Positions 20,490 through 32,324 of a stretch of 64,000 nucleotides of DNA are shown piece after piece. Where the stretch lies: positions 124,001-188,000 of the forward strand of contig CAYVKL010000002.1 in NCBI GenBank assembly GCA_964452085.1, read 5' to 3'. The DNA comes from Methanobacterium sp964452085 (GTDB taxonomy: Archaea; Methanobacteriota; Methanobacteria; Methanobacteriales; Methanobacteriaceae). The translations under genes and the position numbers were made by a program. The stretch's first letter is position 1. Every line of letters starts with the position of its first letter. The notes beneath the pieces are model-generated. The model was not told the DNA's origin and did not search any database. It saw nothing but the letters and a program-made list of their open reading frames with translations.

Positions 20490-21106
20490 ATTTTAAGCAA
20501 CTTAGTCAATCCGAGGTTCATTATTGATGATTTTTCCCCAAAAACTTCAATTCTTCCCTTTAAAAGAGCATGTCTAATGTTAGATTCTTTTATAATAACT
20601 CCAGCTTTTCCAACTTCACTGGCAAAATGAGCATCACTACCAGCAATAACATTCAAATTATTTTTATCAGCAAAGTTGTATGCTTTTATATTGTATTTTT
20701 GTCTTAAACAACGTGAATTAAATACTTCTATAAGGTCAACGGTTTTAAATTCTTTTTTATGTAGCCTGACACCATTTCTTCTTAATTCATCATAGGGATG
20801 AGGTAAAACTACAAGGCCGTCCTGATCCTTTATTTCATCTAAGACATCATAAAAACTGTGAGATTGGATTTCTTGGGATAAAAAAAGCCCTATAACTTCT
20901 CCACGATCAGTTGACACTTCAGAACCAATTATGACCTTCAAATCATCAGTTTGGTATTTTTTGGTTTTCAAAGCCCCTTTAATGTTATTATGGTCGGTGA
21001 TTGAAATCCCGGAAAGTCCTTTTTTAATAGCAACTTTCACCATCTTCTCTGGATCAATATAACCATCTGATGAATATTTTGTATGGGTATGGAAGTCGTA
21101 TTTCAT
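20465..21106 (-). CDS. PHP-domain metal-dependent phosphoesterase
   Basis: A 213-residue PHP-family hydrolase. Metal-ligand motifs: DFHTHTKYSSDG (about 4-15), ISITDHNN (about 36-43), VVLPHPYDE near 99, and AGSDAHF near 155. The set of four PHP motifs is complete, so binding of two or three metal ions and phosphoester hydrolysis are expected. Stand-alone PHP proteins of this size (COG0613 type) act on nucleotide or histidinol phosphate-like substrates; which one here is unknown. The gene is alone, about 300 nt from gap. Confidence 0.9.
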   Translation of the reverse strand: MKYDFHTHTKYSSDGYIDPEKMVKVAIKKGLSGISITDHNNIKGALKTKKYQTDDLKVIIGSEVSTDRGEVIGLFLSQEIQSHSFYDVLDEIKDQDGLVVLPHPYDELRRNGVRLHKKEFKTVDLIEVFNSRCLRQKYNIKAYNFADKNNLNVIAGSDAHFASEVGKAGVIIKESNIRHALLKGRIEVFGEKSSIMNLGLTKLLKIWKKTRSG

Positions 21107-21404
21107 GTTTAATCTTTTTAAACTTAAAATAATTGAATAAACTGGAATAAAGAACTACTATAACTATTATAACCTAAAAATCATAATAAAAACCATTCCT
21201 TTATCTTTAAATAGAATTTCAGGTTCCTCTTTGATCATTATAGTGTTTATTAAATGTAAATGGAAAATTTGGTCGAAAGAAAAGGTATGGTAAACATGAA
21301 GTATTAATTATTGATATATCTTTTGGTTATTTTAAATCTTGATTTAGGCTAAAACTACTATAATCTTTTAAATAGATTAAAAAAAAGAGGAAATGAGTGG
21401 GAAA
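21107..21404. other. 298-bp intergenic spacer
   Basis: AT-rich region between the gap stop codon and the PHP start. It should contain the PHP promoter; no clear TATA, hairpin or coding potential is visible. Confidence 0.4.
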
Positions 21405-22421
<1,017 letters not shown>

Positions 22422-22606
22422 AATAAAATCCCCGTTATAGTATTATACTAAAGTTATCTATCTTTTTTAGAATATTATAAATTTTATGATTTAATTTTTC
22501 AAAATAAGAACCAGATAAACTATTACAATATAAAATGATTAAAACCTTTTCTAATGAGAAAAAAATTCTTTAAAAACTTTCAAAAAACTTAAATAATCAA
22601 TAAATG

Positions 22607-22658
22607 GTTAAAAAAAGAAAAAAAGGTTACTATAAGCCTTTAATTAGGCTTTAGTAAC
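22607..22658 (-). terminator. Hairpin plus U-tract terminator after top6A
   Basis: Read on the minus strand, the bases right after the top6A stop form GTTACTAAAGCCT-AATTAA-AGGCTTATAGTAAC (22658-22626), a 13-bp stem with one bulge, followed by a T-rich tract (complement of 22607-22624). This has the form of a bacterial intrinsic terminator, unusual in archaea. Confidence 0.75.
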
Positions 22659-23706
<1,048 letters not shown>

Positions 23707-23714
<8 letters not shown>

Positions 23715-25272
23715 CTTGAACCACGCCTTCATATTTTGCTTTGCGTGTAACTTTTGCTAGCACGGCATCGTATTCTGGAACATCCTTCTCGGCAAGAACA
23801 GCTGCTTCACGAATAATAACTGGTACTAAGCTTTCGAATATCTTAGAACGCATAGCCTCTTCTTTAGCAGCCTTTTTAGCCCGTATATATTTTTGCATGC
23901 TTCTAGCGATCTTCATGGTGGCCTGTCTGACCTCATGGAGAATATCAGGCTCAGGAGCAACACTCTGCTTACCTGTTGATAGATAGGGGACATTGGTGGA
24001 AACTATATTAACAAAAACAGTTATTGGGGCGTTATCCAGATCCCTTATCCCGTAACGTTTCCAATCCACACTTTTAAGGGCTTCAGTGATGGCACAGCTT
24101 CCCTGGTCAAATGCTAGTGGCACACGGTTGGCAAAACGCATAATCTCTGCTTTCCGCTGTTCTCCCACCATTCTTCCTGAGTCTCCACCGTAGGATATCC
24201 CGGCTTCTATTATGAATGAAACTCCTCCACGGAAGGTTTTGGGTTTTCGGGTGGTGGTAGCCACGAATTCTGGATTTAAAATTTCTCTGATTCCCTTTTC
24301 TATCTGTTCCTTACCTATAGGTATTAGTCCTGAGGTTGGTGGGGCCATGAAGTCCATTTTGGCAAAAGTTTCCACGATTTCTTCTGCTTCTTCCCATTTC
24401 ATGTCCTTTGGGCGTTTGTTAAGGTCGATACCTGTTATTCCCTCAATTTCATTAACCCGTTTAGCAGACATTCTGGACAGATTAGTGGTTAGAAGACTGC
24501 GGAATCGGCGTTTATCAGTGTGTTTGGCCATAAATATTAGGTCATCGGCAGTAACTCCTTTAGGGTGAGGTAGTACTTCTTTGGGGAGTGGGGGAATGAT
24601 ATCTGCAGCCCTTTTGAAGATATATTTATGTCCAGTGGGATCTCGGAAGGTGATCTTGGCATGGGGGTTGGCGATCATGGTTCGACGGATGTACTCGAAG
24701 GCTCCCTGTTCAGAAAGAGAATATGAAACATCTTTAAAGTGTAGTTCAAGGGAAACACCAGTGTTTTCAACTTCAACGTTTTTTCGTTCCAATACCAAAC
24801 CTTTATTTTTCTTCACATCCATCTTAAAGGTCATTTCCACTCCTTTAAGATTATCGCCCTCTTGATAACCAGATACAACTTTAGCTGGCTTTCCTGTGGT
24901 CATTTGTGATAGTAAAACACATCCACTACACCCTAATCCCTGTTGCCCACGGGATTGGATGTTTCTGAACTTGGAACCAGCAAACATGGTGCTGAATACC
25001 TTGGTAATATAAGGTCCAGGAATTCCCGGCCCATTGTCAGTGTGTCTGAGTATATAATGATCTTTATCCAAACGTTTGAGGTCTATTTTTATTTCAGGTA
25101 GTATTCCTGCTTCTTCCGAAGCATCCAGGCTGTTTGTAATTAGTTCGTGGAATACCATGGTCAAAGACCGGATTTTTCCTGAAAAACCCAGCATCTGTTT
25201 GTTTCTTCTGAAAAATTCAGATGCTGTGAGTTCTTTAAATTCCTCAAAAAGTTCAGCTGCTTCTCGCTCCAA
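23707..25272 (-). CDS. top6B: DNA topoisomerase VI subunit B
   Basis: A 521-residue GHKL ATPase subunit. The N box is HELITNSLDASEEAG (about 42-56), the G1 box DNGPGIP (about 78-84), and the lid motif RGQQGLGCSG (about 108-117). The H2TH region (MSAKRVNEIEGI) and the transducer domain with a TGKQSVAPEPDI segment follow. Start is TTG at 25272, 6-7 nt after AGGAGG. It is promoter-proximal to top6A and sits next to the KH, RIO1 and aIF1A genes. Confidence 0.97.
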
Positions 25273-25326
25273 ACTATGCCTCCTGTAAACGATTCAATAA
25301 TATTTTTTTTAATCCTATGATCTTGA

Positions 25327-25890
25327 TTATATTGGTGGGCCCATTTTTATTTCCCTGAGTTTCATTTCCTGCTTTTTACGCTCCAGAAATGAGTAAACTG
25401 TTTTATGTCGGGCACCATCCAGGATCATCTCTACTGCTTCCTTGGCAACCTGCAAGTGTTCCATATGGCCAATAATGGAAACAGTTTTTCCATAAATGGA
25501 AACATAAGTTCCGGTCATTTCAGTGATGATGTCTCTAGTTTTACCATCTTTGCCAATGATACGTCCTTTTTGCCTTAAAATAGCCTTTTTTGATTTACCC
25601 ACATAATCTGGCAAATTGATAATCTCTAACATCACATTATCATCAGTTAATTTAAGAGCTATCTCTGGATTGAAGCCCCTACCCACAGCTTTAACCATGA
25701 AACGAGCTTTCCAGACAGCTAAAGGATCTTCAGAATCTTCATGTGGTGCTATTGAAACGCTTCCAGCTTCACTATCCACCTCAATGGTTGTTTGGGTGGC
25801 TTTTTCAATGGTCTCTTTGGTTTTTCCGTGTGGTCCAATAAGTACCCCCACTCTTTCTTTGGGGATCTTTAGATACTCTATGTTTGGCAA
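25327..25890 (-). CDS. KH-domain RNA-processing protein (archaeal Dim2/Pno1-like)
   Basis: A 187-residue protein with two KH domains. KH1 opens YLKIPKERVGVLIGPHGKTKETIEK (GPHG = GxxG loop, about 18-21), KH2 has LRQKGRIIGKDGKTRDIITEMTG (GKDG loop near 112-115). In the Dim2/Pno1 family this double-KH unit helps 3'-end maturation of 16S rRNA, working with Nob1 and RIO kinases; the RIO1 gene is immediately upstream. TTG start at 25890 follows GAGGTGAAATT. Confidence 0.92.
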   Translation of the reverse strand: MPNIEYLKIPKERVGVLIGPHGKTKETIEKATQTTIEVDSEAGSVSIAPHEDSEDPLAVWKARFMVKAVGRGFNPEIALKLTDDNVMLEIINLPDYVGKSKKAILRQKGRIIGKDGKTRDIITEMTGTYVSIYGKTVSIIGHMEHLQVAKEAVEMILDGARHKTVYSFLERKKQEMKLREIKMGPPI

Positions 25891-25951
25891 AATTTCACCT
25901 CTAACTTCTAAAAAGATATTATATTATCCTTTAAGATATACTTTTCTATCC

Positions 25952-26722
25952 TCATAAATCCATAATTTTTCTTTTAATCTCATCTTTGGATATTTCAATA
26001 CCCATTTTTTTAAAATCTTTAATTAAGTTGTCAATATCTCGGTTTAAAAGCTCCCTTGCCATGGGATGATCAACAACCATGCCTTGGGATAAATCGATTA
26101 TAACTGGTTCATCATCTTCTATAAGAATGTTAAAACCGGATAAATCTCCATGAACTATTTCAGCATCTTTATAAAGTTTTTTAACATAATCAATTATTTT
26201 ATTGGCCACGTACTCTGGATTAGATATATTACTCTGTCTCATTAGGCGTGCAGGGATTCCATTTTCATCTCCAATGAATTCCATCACCAGAACATTATTT
26301 TTAGCAACGATAGGTTTGGGAACTCGCACTCCAGCCTCAGATGCTCGGTTAAGGTTTTTAAATTCCTTTAAAACCCAATTATTGATTAATTGACGTTTAT
26401 TACTACTTCTAATATTGAATCTAGGGTCTCCCTGGATATAGTACTGCATTTTTTTAAAGTCTGAGGTGGTAACACGGTATATCTTAACCGCCACAATGTT
26501 CCCATTTTCATCAGCACCTTTAAAAACGTTAGCTTCTTTCCCGGTGCTTATAGCACCATTTAAAAGGTGAATATATCCCTGATTAGATAGTTTGTACAGC
26601 GTTTTCAAGGTAATTCTGTCGAAAACCTCACTACCAACTCTCTTATCTTCCACACTTTTCAGACGCTTTACTTCCCGCATTTTTTGCAGGCTGATATCTG
26701 ATTTTGTTTCGGGGGATTCCAT
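25952..26722 (-). CDS. rio1: RIO1-type serine protein kinase
   Basis: A 256-residue atypical kinase. The nucleotide loop is AISTGKEANVFKGAD (about 57-71), the lysine sits in VAVKIYRV, the catalytic loop is IVHGDLSGFNILI (about 189-201), and the metal aspartate loop is VIIDLSQG. RIO1 acts in late small-subunit ribosome maturation. The neighbouring KH (Dim2-like) and aIF1A genes belong to the same process, which supports the call. The ATG at 26722 has only a weak ribosome site. Confidence 0.95.
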   Translation of the reverse strand: MESPETKSDISLQKMREVKRLKSVEDKRVGSEVFDRITLKTLYKLSNQGYIHLLNGAISTGKEANVFKGADENGNIVAVKIYRVTTSDFKKMQYYIQGDPRFNIRSSNKRQLINNWVLKEFKNLNRASEAGVRVPKPIVAKNNVLVMEFIGDENGIPARLMRQSNISNPEYVANKIIDYVKKLYKDAEIVHGDLSGFNILIEDDEPVIIDLSQGMVVDHPMARELLNRDIDNLIKDFKKMGIEISKDEIKRKIMDL

Positions 26723-27027
26723 TCCAGCACATCAATTAAATTTCTATTATAAAAGGTTTTTGCAGCTTTTAAGGTATATAATTAAATTGATTTAAGATTT
26801 ATATAAATCTAATTTTTCTTAAAAATCAAAATAATTGAAAAATGTATTTTCCAATAAAAATTACCAATTCATACATTAATCAAATGTTCAAGAATAGTTA
26901 AGTTCAATTCTGCTTTCAGCAATGATTTAAGATGGATTTCTAAAAATTATCTACAATAAGTCCCAAAATCTATGCAAATATTTTTAAGGAAAACAAAATG
27001 GTTCATTACATTTTGTAATGAACGCTA
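26723..27027. other. 305-bp spacer between aIF1A and RIO1
   Basis: AT-rich noncoding region. A symmetric TATA-like element AGATTTATATAAATCT (about 26795-26810) suits a leftward rio1 promoter with a leader of about 50 nt. The far end (27000-27027) should contain the aIF1A terminator. No gene seen. Confidence 0.5.
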
Positions 27028-27339
27028 TTAAAGTTTGAGGAACCCACGACGTTCTAAATAGTTGGATTCTGTTCGAGTGTATCTCCAGATAACATCTGCT
27101 TTTTCATCACTCTGGAATGCCCATGGTTTGATTAAAACAACGTCTCCTTCTCGAATCCAGATTCTTTTCTTCATCTTCCCGGGGATACGGCAAAGTCTTA
27201 TTTTACCATCGGCACATCTTACTTTAAGTTTACCATGCCCCATAATTTGCTCTACTACTCCAGGTATTTCTCCTCTTCTGGGGGATCTTACCCTCCGTAC
27301 TTCATGAGTTTGTTGATCGCGACCATGACCTCTGCTCAA
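27028..27339 (-). CDS. eif1A: Translation initiation factor aIF1A
   Basis: A 103-residue OB-fold S1-type protein. It begins SRGHGRDQQTHEVRRVRSPRRGE, followed by the conserved VVEQIMGHGKLKVRCADGKIRLCRIPGKMKKRIWIREGD core (about 27-66) and the IWRYT tail. aIF1A binds the decoding site of the small subunit during initiation. The start is TTG at 27339 behind a strong AAGGAGGAG site, consistent with high expression. Confidence 0.97.
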   Translation of the reverse strand: MSRGHGRDQQTHEVRRVRSPRRGEIPGVVEQIMGHGKLKVRCADGKIRLCRIPGKMKKRIWIREGDVVLIKPWAFQSDEKADVIWRYTRTESNYLERRGFLKL

Positions 27340-27650
27340 ATACTCTCCTCCTTATTTTAAAATGATTAAGATAATTGATCAATGAAATAAAGATCTTAAG
27401 ATAAGTAAATTGTCAAGTTTGTCAATTTTTTTGGGTTTAAAACAACTTACTTAAATGAATGTAGATTCATTTTTGATCATCTAATCTTCTTATTGACATT
27501 TTAGTCTTTCTTTTTATATTGTGTTTTAGAGTATATAAAAAATAGTATTTTCATTTAATTTATTGATCAAAGATTCTTTCAGTCATTTTCAATAATTAAA
27601 TCTAATTCATGAAAACACAACTTCAATTTAAACTATGAAAATATATTTTT

Positions 27651-27684
27651 AATATGAAATTTTTAATATGAAATTTTTAATATG
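27651..27684. repeat. 14-bp tandem repeat, 2.4 copies
   Basis: Two perfect copies of AATATGAAATTTTT (27651-27664 and 27665-27678) plus a partial AATATG. It is short, AT-only apart from one G per unit, and could be slippage in noncoding DNA. Confidence 0.7.
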
Positions 27685-27856
27685 GTAATTTAAGTGCATT
27701 GGCAATGTATATAAAGTTATATTGAAAATATATTCAAGATATTAATAGGGTAATTGTAAAAATATATATCTGTAGATTACCAGTTGATACTTGTACTAAA
27801 AAAAATTATTTCATGATCTTCACATGGATCTACATTGTTTTTGAGGTAGCAAGTTG

Positions 27857-27864
27857 ATATAAAC
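27857..27864 (+). promoter_or_regulatory. TATA box for the 28-residue basic protein gene
   Basis: ATATAAAC about 45 bp before the ATG at 27904 predicts a start near 27885 and a leader of about 20 nt, long enough for the weak GAGTTGA ribosome site. Confidence 0.5.
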
Positions 27865-27903
27865 TTAAGTTCATTGTAAATAGTAAATTAAGAGTTGAAT
27901 AAC

Positions 27904-27990
27904 ATGGCAAAAGTTAAAGGAACGAAGAAAAGAACTAGAGCAAAGCATAAAAAACTAGGAAGTAAAAGAGGAAGAGGAGTTAAACACTAA
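27904..27990 (+). CDS. 28-residue Lys/Arg-rich protein (ribosomal-like, unrecognised)
   Basis: ATG to TAA gives the 28-residue peptide that opens MAKVKGTKKRTRAKHKKLG and ends SKRGRGVKH; 15 of 28 residues are Lys, Arg or His. The composition is far from the AT-driven Lys/Asn/Ile bias of random frames because Gly and Arg are frequent, and a TATA box is correctly placed, so I think it is real. Such peptides resemble small ribosomal proteins such as L41e in character, but I do not recognise the sequence as any family. A structured repeat follows immediately. Confidence 0.65.
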   Translation: MAKVKGTKKRTRAKHKKLGSKRGRGVKH

Positions 27991-28076
27991 TTTGATTTTT
28001 AACCTTGTGGATTTACATAGAACTAATATGATTACAAATCTACTTAACAAGGTCATTCATAATTTTTAAATCAAAT
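27990..28076 (+). repeat. Long three-part inverted repeat after the 28-residue gene
   Basis: Three nested pairings in one register: ATTTGATTT (27990-27998) with AAATCAAAT (28068-28076), ACCTTGT (28002-28008) with ACAAGGT (28047-28053), and GGATTT (28009-28014) with AAATCT (28036-28041). The RNA would fold into an 87-nt stem-loop with one asymmetric internal loop. It could be a 3'-UTR structure, a terminator or a small RNA; no long U-tract follows. Confidence 0.6.
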
Positions 28077-28255
28077 AAAAGATATTTATTCAATTATTCA
28101 ATGGGATGATGAATTAAATATCTTTTCCTCACTAATTTGTTAAAAAAATTTCATTTTGACTTTAAATCATTAATTAATATCCTAATTGGATTCTTACATA
28201 ACTTTTATAGAGTAAATTCTTATTAAATTCAGGATAACTTTAAATGGGGCATATT

Positions 28256-29488
28256 ATGGGTAACACATTTCTAAATTTAATGGATCCTGATGAAGTTAAA
28301 GAAATCATAGATTCATTTAAAATCCATGAAAGAGTAGAAAAGATTAACTTGAGTGGAGTTTATAGGCGTGTTTTGGCTGAAGATATTTATGCTAGTATAG
28401 ATCTCCCTCCTTTTAATCGTGCAGCCATGGATGGTTATGCAGTTCGTGCTCATGATACTTTTGGTGCATCAGAGGATAATCCTATAACTTTAAATCTTAT
28501 TGAAAAAATTCAAGCCGGAGATGTTCCTTTGAAAACAGTGGTTAAAGGTACTTGTAGTGAGGTTGGAACTGGTGCTCCAATGCCAGAAGGTTCTGATGCA
28601 GTGATTATGGTTGAATTTACAGACATAATTGGTGAAGATATTAAGGTTTACCAGGCAGTTTCCCCAGGAACCAACATTGCTGCAAAGGGATCTGACATGG
28701 AAAATGGGAAATTACTTCTTAAAAAAGGTACTGTCCTCACACCGGACAAAATTGGGGTTTTAAGTGCCATTGGAATGTCAAGAGTCCCAGTTTTTCGCCA
28801 ACCCACAGTAGCAGTTATTTCTACTGGTAATGAATTAATTAATCCAGATCAAGACCTTCAATATGGTCAGTTATATGATATTAATTCGCAATCTATCTTA
28901 AATTCTGTAAAATCATGTGGATGTAAACCATTGGCATCCTCCATTGTTAAAGATGATTATAATTCTATTAAAGACAAAATTAACGAAATGAAACATGTTG
29001 ATGTTATAATAACTTCAGGGGGAACATCAGCTGGTGCTGGAGATGTTCTGCGCCAAGTTATTGATGATTTGGGGGATGTTTTAGTTCATGGGATTTCAGT
29101 AAAACCTGGAAAACCCACCTTGATAGGAAAATTACCTCAAGAAAACGTTAATATTATTCTATTTGGACTTCCAGGATATCCTGTTGCGGCTTTAATGGTC
29201 TTTCAAGGATTTGTAGCGCCTTTTTTAAAGAGGATCTCAGGTATTCAAGAAGATGAGAAGAAAAAAGAGGTATTTATACTTAAATTATCTCGCAGATATC
29301 ACTCCGCCCGGGGAAGAAGTCACCTGGTTCTGGTGAAGATTGATGGAGATATTGCTCACCCCATATTAAAGGATTCTGGGGCAATTACTGCCCTTGCTGA
29401 GGCTGATGGTTATTTTGAAGTTCCCAAGAATGTTGAGATCATTGAAAAAGATGAAGAGATCAAGGTAATGCTTTTATCTGGATTTTAA
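28256..29488 (+). CDS. moeA: Molybdopterin molybdenumtransferase MoeA
   Basis: About 410 residues. MoeA inserts molybdate (or tungstate) into adenylated molybdopterin, needed here for formylmethanofuran dehydrogenase. Motifs: PPFNRAAMDGYAVRAHDT (about 44-61), KGSDMENG, AVISTGNEL (about 179-187), the MoCF core VIITSGGTSAGAGD (about 249-262), and VKPGKPTLIG. I choose the second ATG (28256), although 28244 is also in frame and neither has a strong ribosome site. Confidence 0.95.
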   Translation: MGNTFLNLMDPDEVKEIIDSFKIHERVEKINLSGVYRRVLAEDIYASIDLPPFNRAAMDGYAVRAHDTFGASEDNPITLNLIEKIQAGDVPLKTVVKGTCSEVGTGAPMPEGSDAVIMVEFTDIIGEDIKVYQAVSPGTNIAAKGSDMENGKLLLKKGTVLTPDKIGVLSAIGMSRVPVFRQPTVAVISTGNELINPDQDLQYGQLYDINSQSILNSVKSCGCKPLASSIVKDDYNSIKDKINEMKHVDVIITSGGTSAGAGDVLRQVIDDLGDVLVHGISVKPGKPTLIGKLPQENVNIILFGLPGYPVAALMVFQGFVAPFLKRISGIQEDEKKKEVFILKLSRRYHSARGRSHLVLVKIDGDIAHPILKDSGAITALAEADGYFEVPKNVEIIEKDEEIKVMLLSGF

Positions 29489-29585
29489 AAATGGTTTCAG
29501 ATAGTAAGGATATAAATGAGATTTTTAATTTAAATTCCTTAATTTATTGGTTTATAACTATTCAAAGTATTAAAGGTACAAATAT

Positions 29586-30314
29586 CTAATAAACATCAAA
29601 AATATCTCCTAAAACTACTTTTTTATCTGTCTCTACCATTTTGGGAATTTTGCCCACTGTACCTGCTGTTTCTCCAACTACAACCATAACTCCTCTAAAA
29701 TGTTCTTTCAATTCCTCAGCTTTACTGAGACAATTTTCAACCAATTCTAATTCTTTTTCTCCTTTCGCATGATTTGCTATTGATGTTGCCAGAGCATCAG
29801 CTATACTTGCTTCTTTTGAAAAAACAGTAACTGAATCTGCACTTCCAAAGCTTATGGAGTGCCCTACGGTTCCTGAAGATGTGCAAATCCCCATAGGGGT
29901 ATTATTGTATTTGATCTTAAAACCAATTTTTCCTGAAAGGGGTGATTCACCAGCATATAATCCCATTATCACATCTTTATTGGTTTTAATAGCTACATCG
30001 CCTCCGTTATCAATAATAACATATTTGGCGTTTTTTTGTAACAAATAATTTAGAGATAATTGGGAGATAGTCCCTGCCACCGCAGCCATAGGACCAACAC
30101 CAGCAACATCTCCGGCTTTGGCCATCATCCTTACTATTAGCGGTCCTTTAACAATTTTTAAAGGTTCAAGGCTACTTTGAAACTCATAATTTCTTTTTAT
30201 ATACTTTTTAAGTTCATTTCGCTGGTTAAAAATAAAATTATGGAGGTTGTAAGGTTCAATATCTGATTTAAGTAAAATATTTGTTTCCTCGATGTGAATC
30301 CTTTTTTTGATCAT
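29586..30314 (-). CDS. UPF0280 family protein (ApbE-like fold)
   Basis: About 242 residues. The family core is MAKAGDVAGVGPMAAVAGTISQL (about 83-105), then VIIDNGGDVAIKTN (about 118-131), and a GICTSSGTVGHSISFGSADSVTVF segment near 165-190. The Asp/Gly and Ser-x-D segments resemble ApbE flavin transferase, so a flavin- or phosphate-linked role has been suggested, but the family has no proven function. It converges with moeA (98-nt gap). ATG at 30314 is used; TTG at 30317 is immediately before it. Confidence 0.9.
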   Translation of the reverse strand: MIKKRIHIEETNILLKSDIEPYNLHNFIFNQRNELKKYIKRNYEFQSSLEPLKIVKGPLIVRMMAKAGDVAGVGPMAAVAGTISQLSLNYLLQKNAKYVIIDNGGDVAIKTNKDVIMGLYAGESPLSGKIGFKIKYNNTPMGICTSSGTVGHSISFGSADSVTVFSKEASIADALATSIANHAKGEKELELVENCLSKAEELKEHFRGVMVVVGETAGTVGKIPKMVETDKKVVLGDIFDVY

Positions 30315-30426
30315 CAATAAAAATATAGGTTAATGCTGCAGATAAACTATTTAGATTGTGAAGATCATACTCAAAAATAGTTATAATAGGATGAAAAGTT
30401 ATCATAAGGAATGGTGGTAAATTACA

Positions 30427-31041
30427 ATGTTTAACAGAAATAATAATTCAAATCCCGGGGAAAGGGTAATATTTGAGACCAGTCCCCGATTTTTAGCCAA
30501 CCTTAAATCGACCATTCTTAAATTGATAATTTTATTGCTGATATTTTACTTTTTCAGGACCATTATTTCATTATCAATATCTTTACAGGAATACGTTGTC
30601 CAGATGGTTCAGTTACCTGTTATCCAAGCTACATTCTATATTTTGCTTCTGATTATTGTCCTTTTGATCATATCCATGATTTTTGATATAATTTCTTGGA
30701 AACGTAAGAAATATCAGCTGACTAATCAACGTGTAATTATTCAACAAGGAATTATCAGAAGGAAACGATCTTACATCCATTATGCTAAGATTCAGGATAT
30801 TGACATTTATCAGGGGATTATGGATCGCATTTTTTCTGCAGGAAACATTGAGATATATGGCGGTCATGAACATACCAATATTATCTTAGAGGACATTCCC
30901 CATCCAAGGGAAGTGGAAGACATGATTGATCGTATTATGGTAGGGGAAGAAGTGGGTTTTAAACCTCAAGGTAAACCTAAGCGCAATAAGGCACCTCAAA
31001 AATCAATCATTGATGAATATGACCAAAAGTTTAAAAGATAG
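30427..31041 (+). CDS. PH domain-containing membrane protein (bPH2/DUF304, YdbT-like)
   Basis: A 204-residue protein. Two hydrophobic segments at about 30-48 and 65-92 precede a bPH2 domain (about 95-170) with KYQLTNQRVIIQQGIIRRKRSYIHYAKIQDIDIYQGIMDRIFSAGNIEIYG, the hallmark of DUF304 proteins (T-N-x-R-x-x-x-x-x-G and I-x-x-V/I-x-V-x-Q-x-x-x-x-x-x-x-x-G-x-x-x-I). The C-terminus is Lys-rich. Function unknown, probably membrane or lipid related. ATG at 30427 follows AAGGAATGGTGG. Confidence 0.88.
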   Translation: MFNRNNNSNPGERVIFETSPRFLANLKSTILKLIILLLIFYFFRTIISLSISLQEYVVQMVQLPVIQATFYILLLIIVLLIISMIFDIISWKRKKYQLTNQRVIIQQGIIRRKRSYIHYAKIQDIDIYQGIMDRIFSAGNIEIYGGHEHTNIILEDIPHPREVEDMIDRIMVGEEVGFKPQGKPKRNKAPQKSIIDEYDQKFKR

Positions 31042-31155
31042 TCTGGCAAATATTGGAATAGCTATAAAGTACCTTATTAGTGGAAGTTAAAGTTCTCTAA
31101 TTATTTTTATTATTTATTTTCCTCTAAAATGAAGTAAGCATATCTTAAGATTAAC

Positions 31156-32324
31156 ATGAAGAACTATGATGTGGCAGTAGTGGGTGCAGGGCCAGTAGGC
31201 TCAACATTTGCCAGACATATGGCTGAAAAAGGCTTTAAAGTAGTCATGCTTGAAAAAAAGAAGGAAGTTGGTGTTCCACTGCAGTGCGCTGGCCTTCTGG
31301 GTAAACAAATTAAAAAGGTAAATATTCTACCGGATGAATTCATCATTAACCCGGTTAATGGGGCATTTTTACATTCGCCTGAAGATACTGTACTTTCTGT
31401 AAGTAAAAAGAAACCGGAAGCATATGTTTTGGATAGGGTAGGTTATGATAAGTTTTTGGCTGAATTAGCTCAAAATTCTGGAGCAAATTTATTTTTAAAC
31501 CATAAAGTTGAGAAATTAGATTCTGTTAATGGTATTATTAATATTAAAAGCAATAAAACTACTAAAATATCTGCTGATTTGATTGTGGGGGCTGATGGAC
31601 ATTCTTCAATAGTATCCAGTACATTTAACCCTCCATCTGATTCTTTTCAAGCAGCACAATATCTTATTGATGTAGGGGAAAAGAGGTTTTCCAAAGATTT
31701 TGTGCATCTTTATGTTGATTCAAAAGTTTCTCCAGGTTTTTTATGGACCATTCCTTTATCTGAATCCACTGCAAGGGTGGGACTCTTTGCAGACGCAAAC
31801 TATAAACAATTAACACAAATTCTTAATGAATTAATAAACAAAAGATCTGAACTAAGTGGAGCAACCATTTTAAAGAAATATTACGGGGTAATTCCTAAAC
31901 AGGACCCTCAGAAAAAACTTGTAAATAACAGAGTTATTTTACTGGGTGATGCAGCATCCCAGGTCAAACCAACAACTGGTGGGGGCCTTATAATGGGTTT
32001 CAAATGTGCGGAAATAGCTTCAAAGGTTGCTTCAAATGCTTTAGAATCAAATAACATTAGTTTGCTTAAAGATTACTCTAAAAAGTATAATGATCAATTT
32101 AAAAAAGAGTTAAAGGTACAATTAATGGTCCACAAGATATTCAAATCCCTCACTGATTCTGATCTTGAATTCATGTTTAGAAAACTCAAGGAAGAAGGTG
32201 CTGAAAATATTATATCTCAGTACGGGGATATGGACACCCAATCCACATTGGTTAAAGAGATGTTCAAAAGAGGTATTCTCTTTTCTATTCTTCCTAAAAT
32301 GCTTTCCCGGGGGATATCCATCCT

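Larger units (their letters stand above)
27340..27903. other. 564-bp divergent intergenic region
   Basis: Lies between leftward aIF1A and a rightward 28-residue gene. It is extremely AT-rich. A 14-bp unit AATATGAAATTTTT occurs 2.4 times in tandem at 27651-27684. TATA-like sequences occur for both directions (for example TATATAAA-type near 27530 leftward and the listed box at 27857). No larger gene or tRNA is visible. Confidence 0.5.

Noticed and set aside
24212..24568. 118-codon rightward ORF and others inside top6B
   Set aside because: Antisense shadows of the well-conserved top6B coding sequence.
27340..27903. Possible replication origin in the AT-rich region
   Set aside because: No Cdc6/Orc gene next to it and no long G-rich inverted origin boxes are visible.
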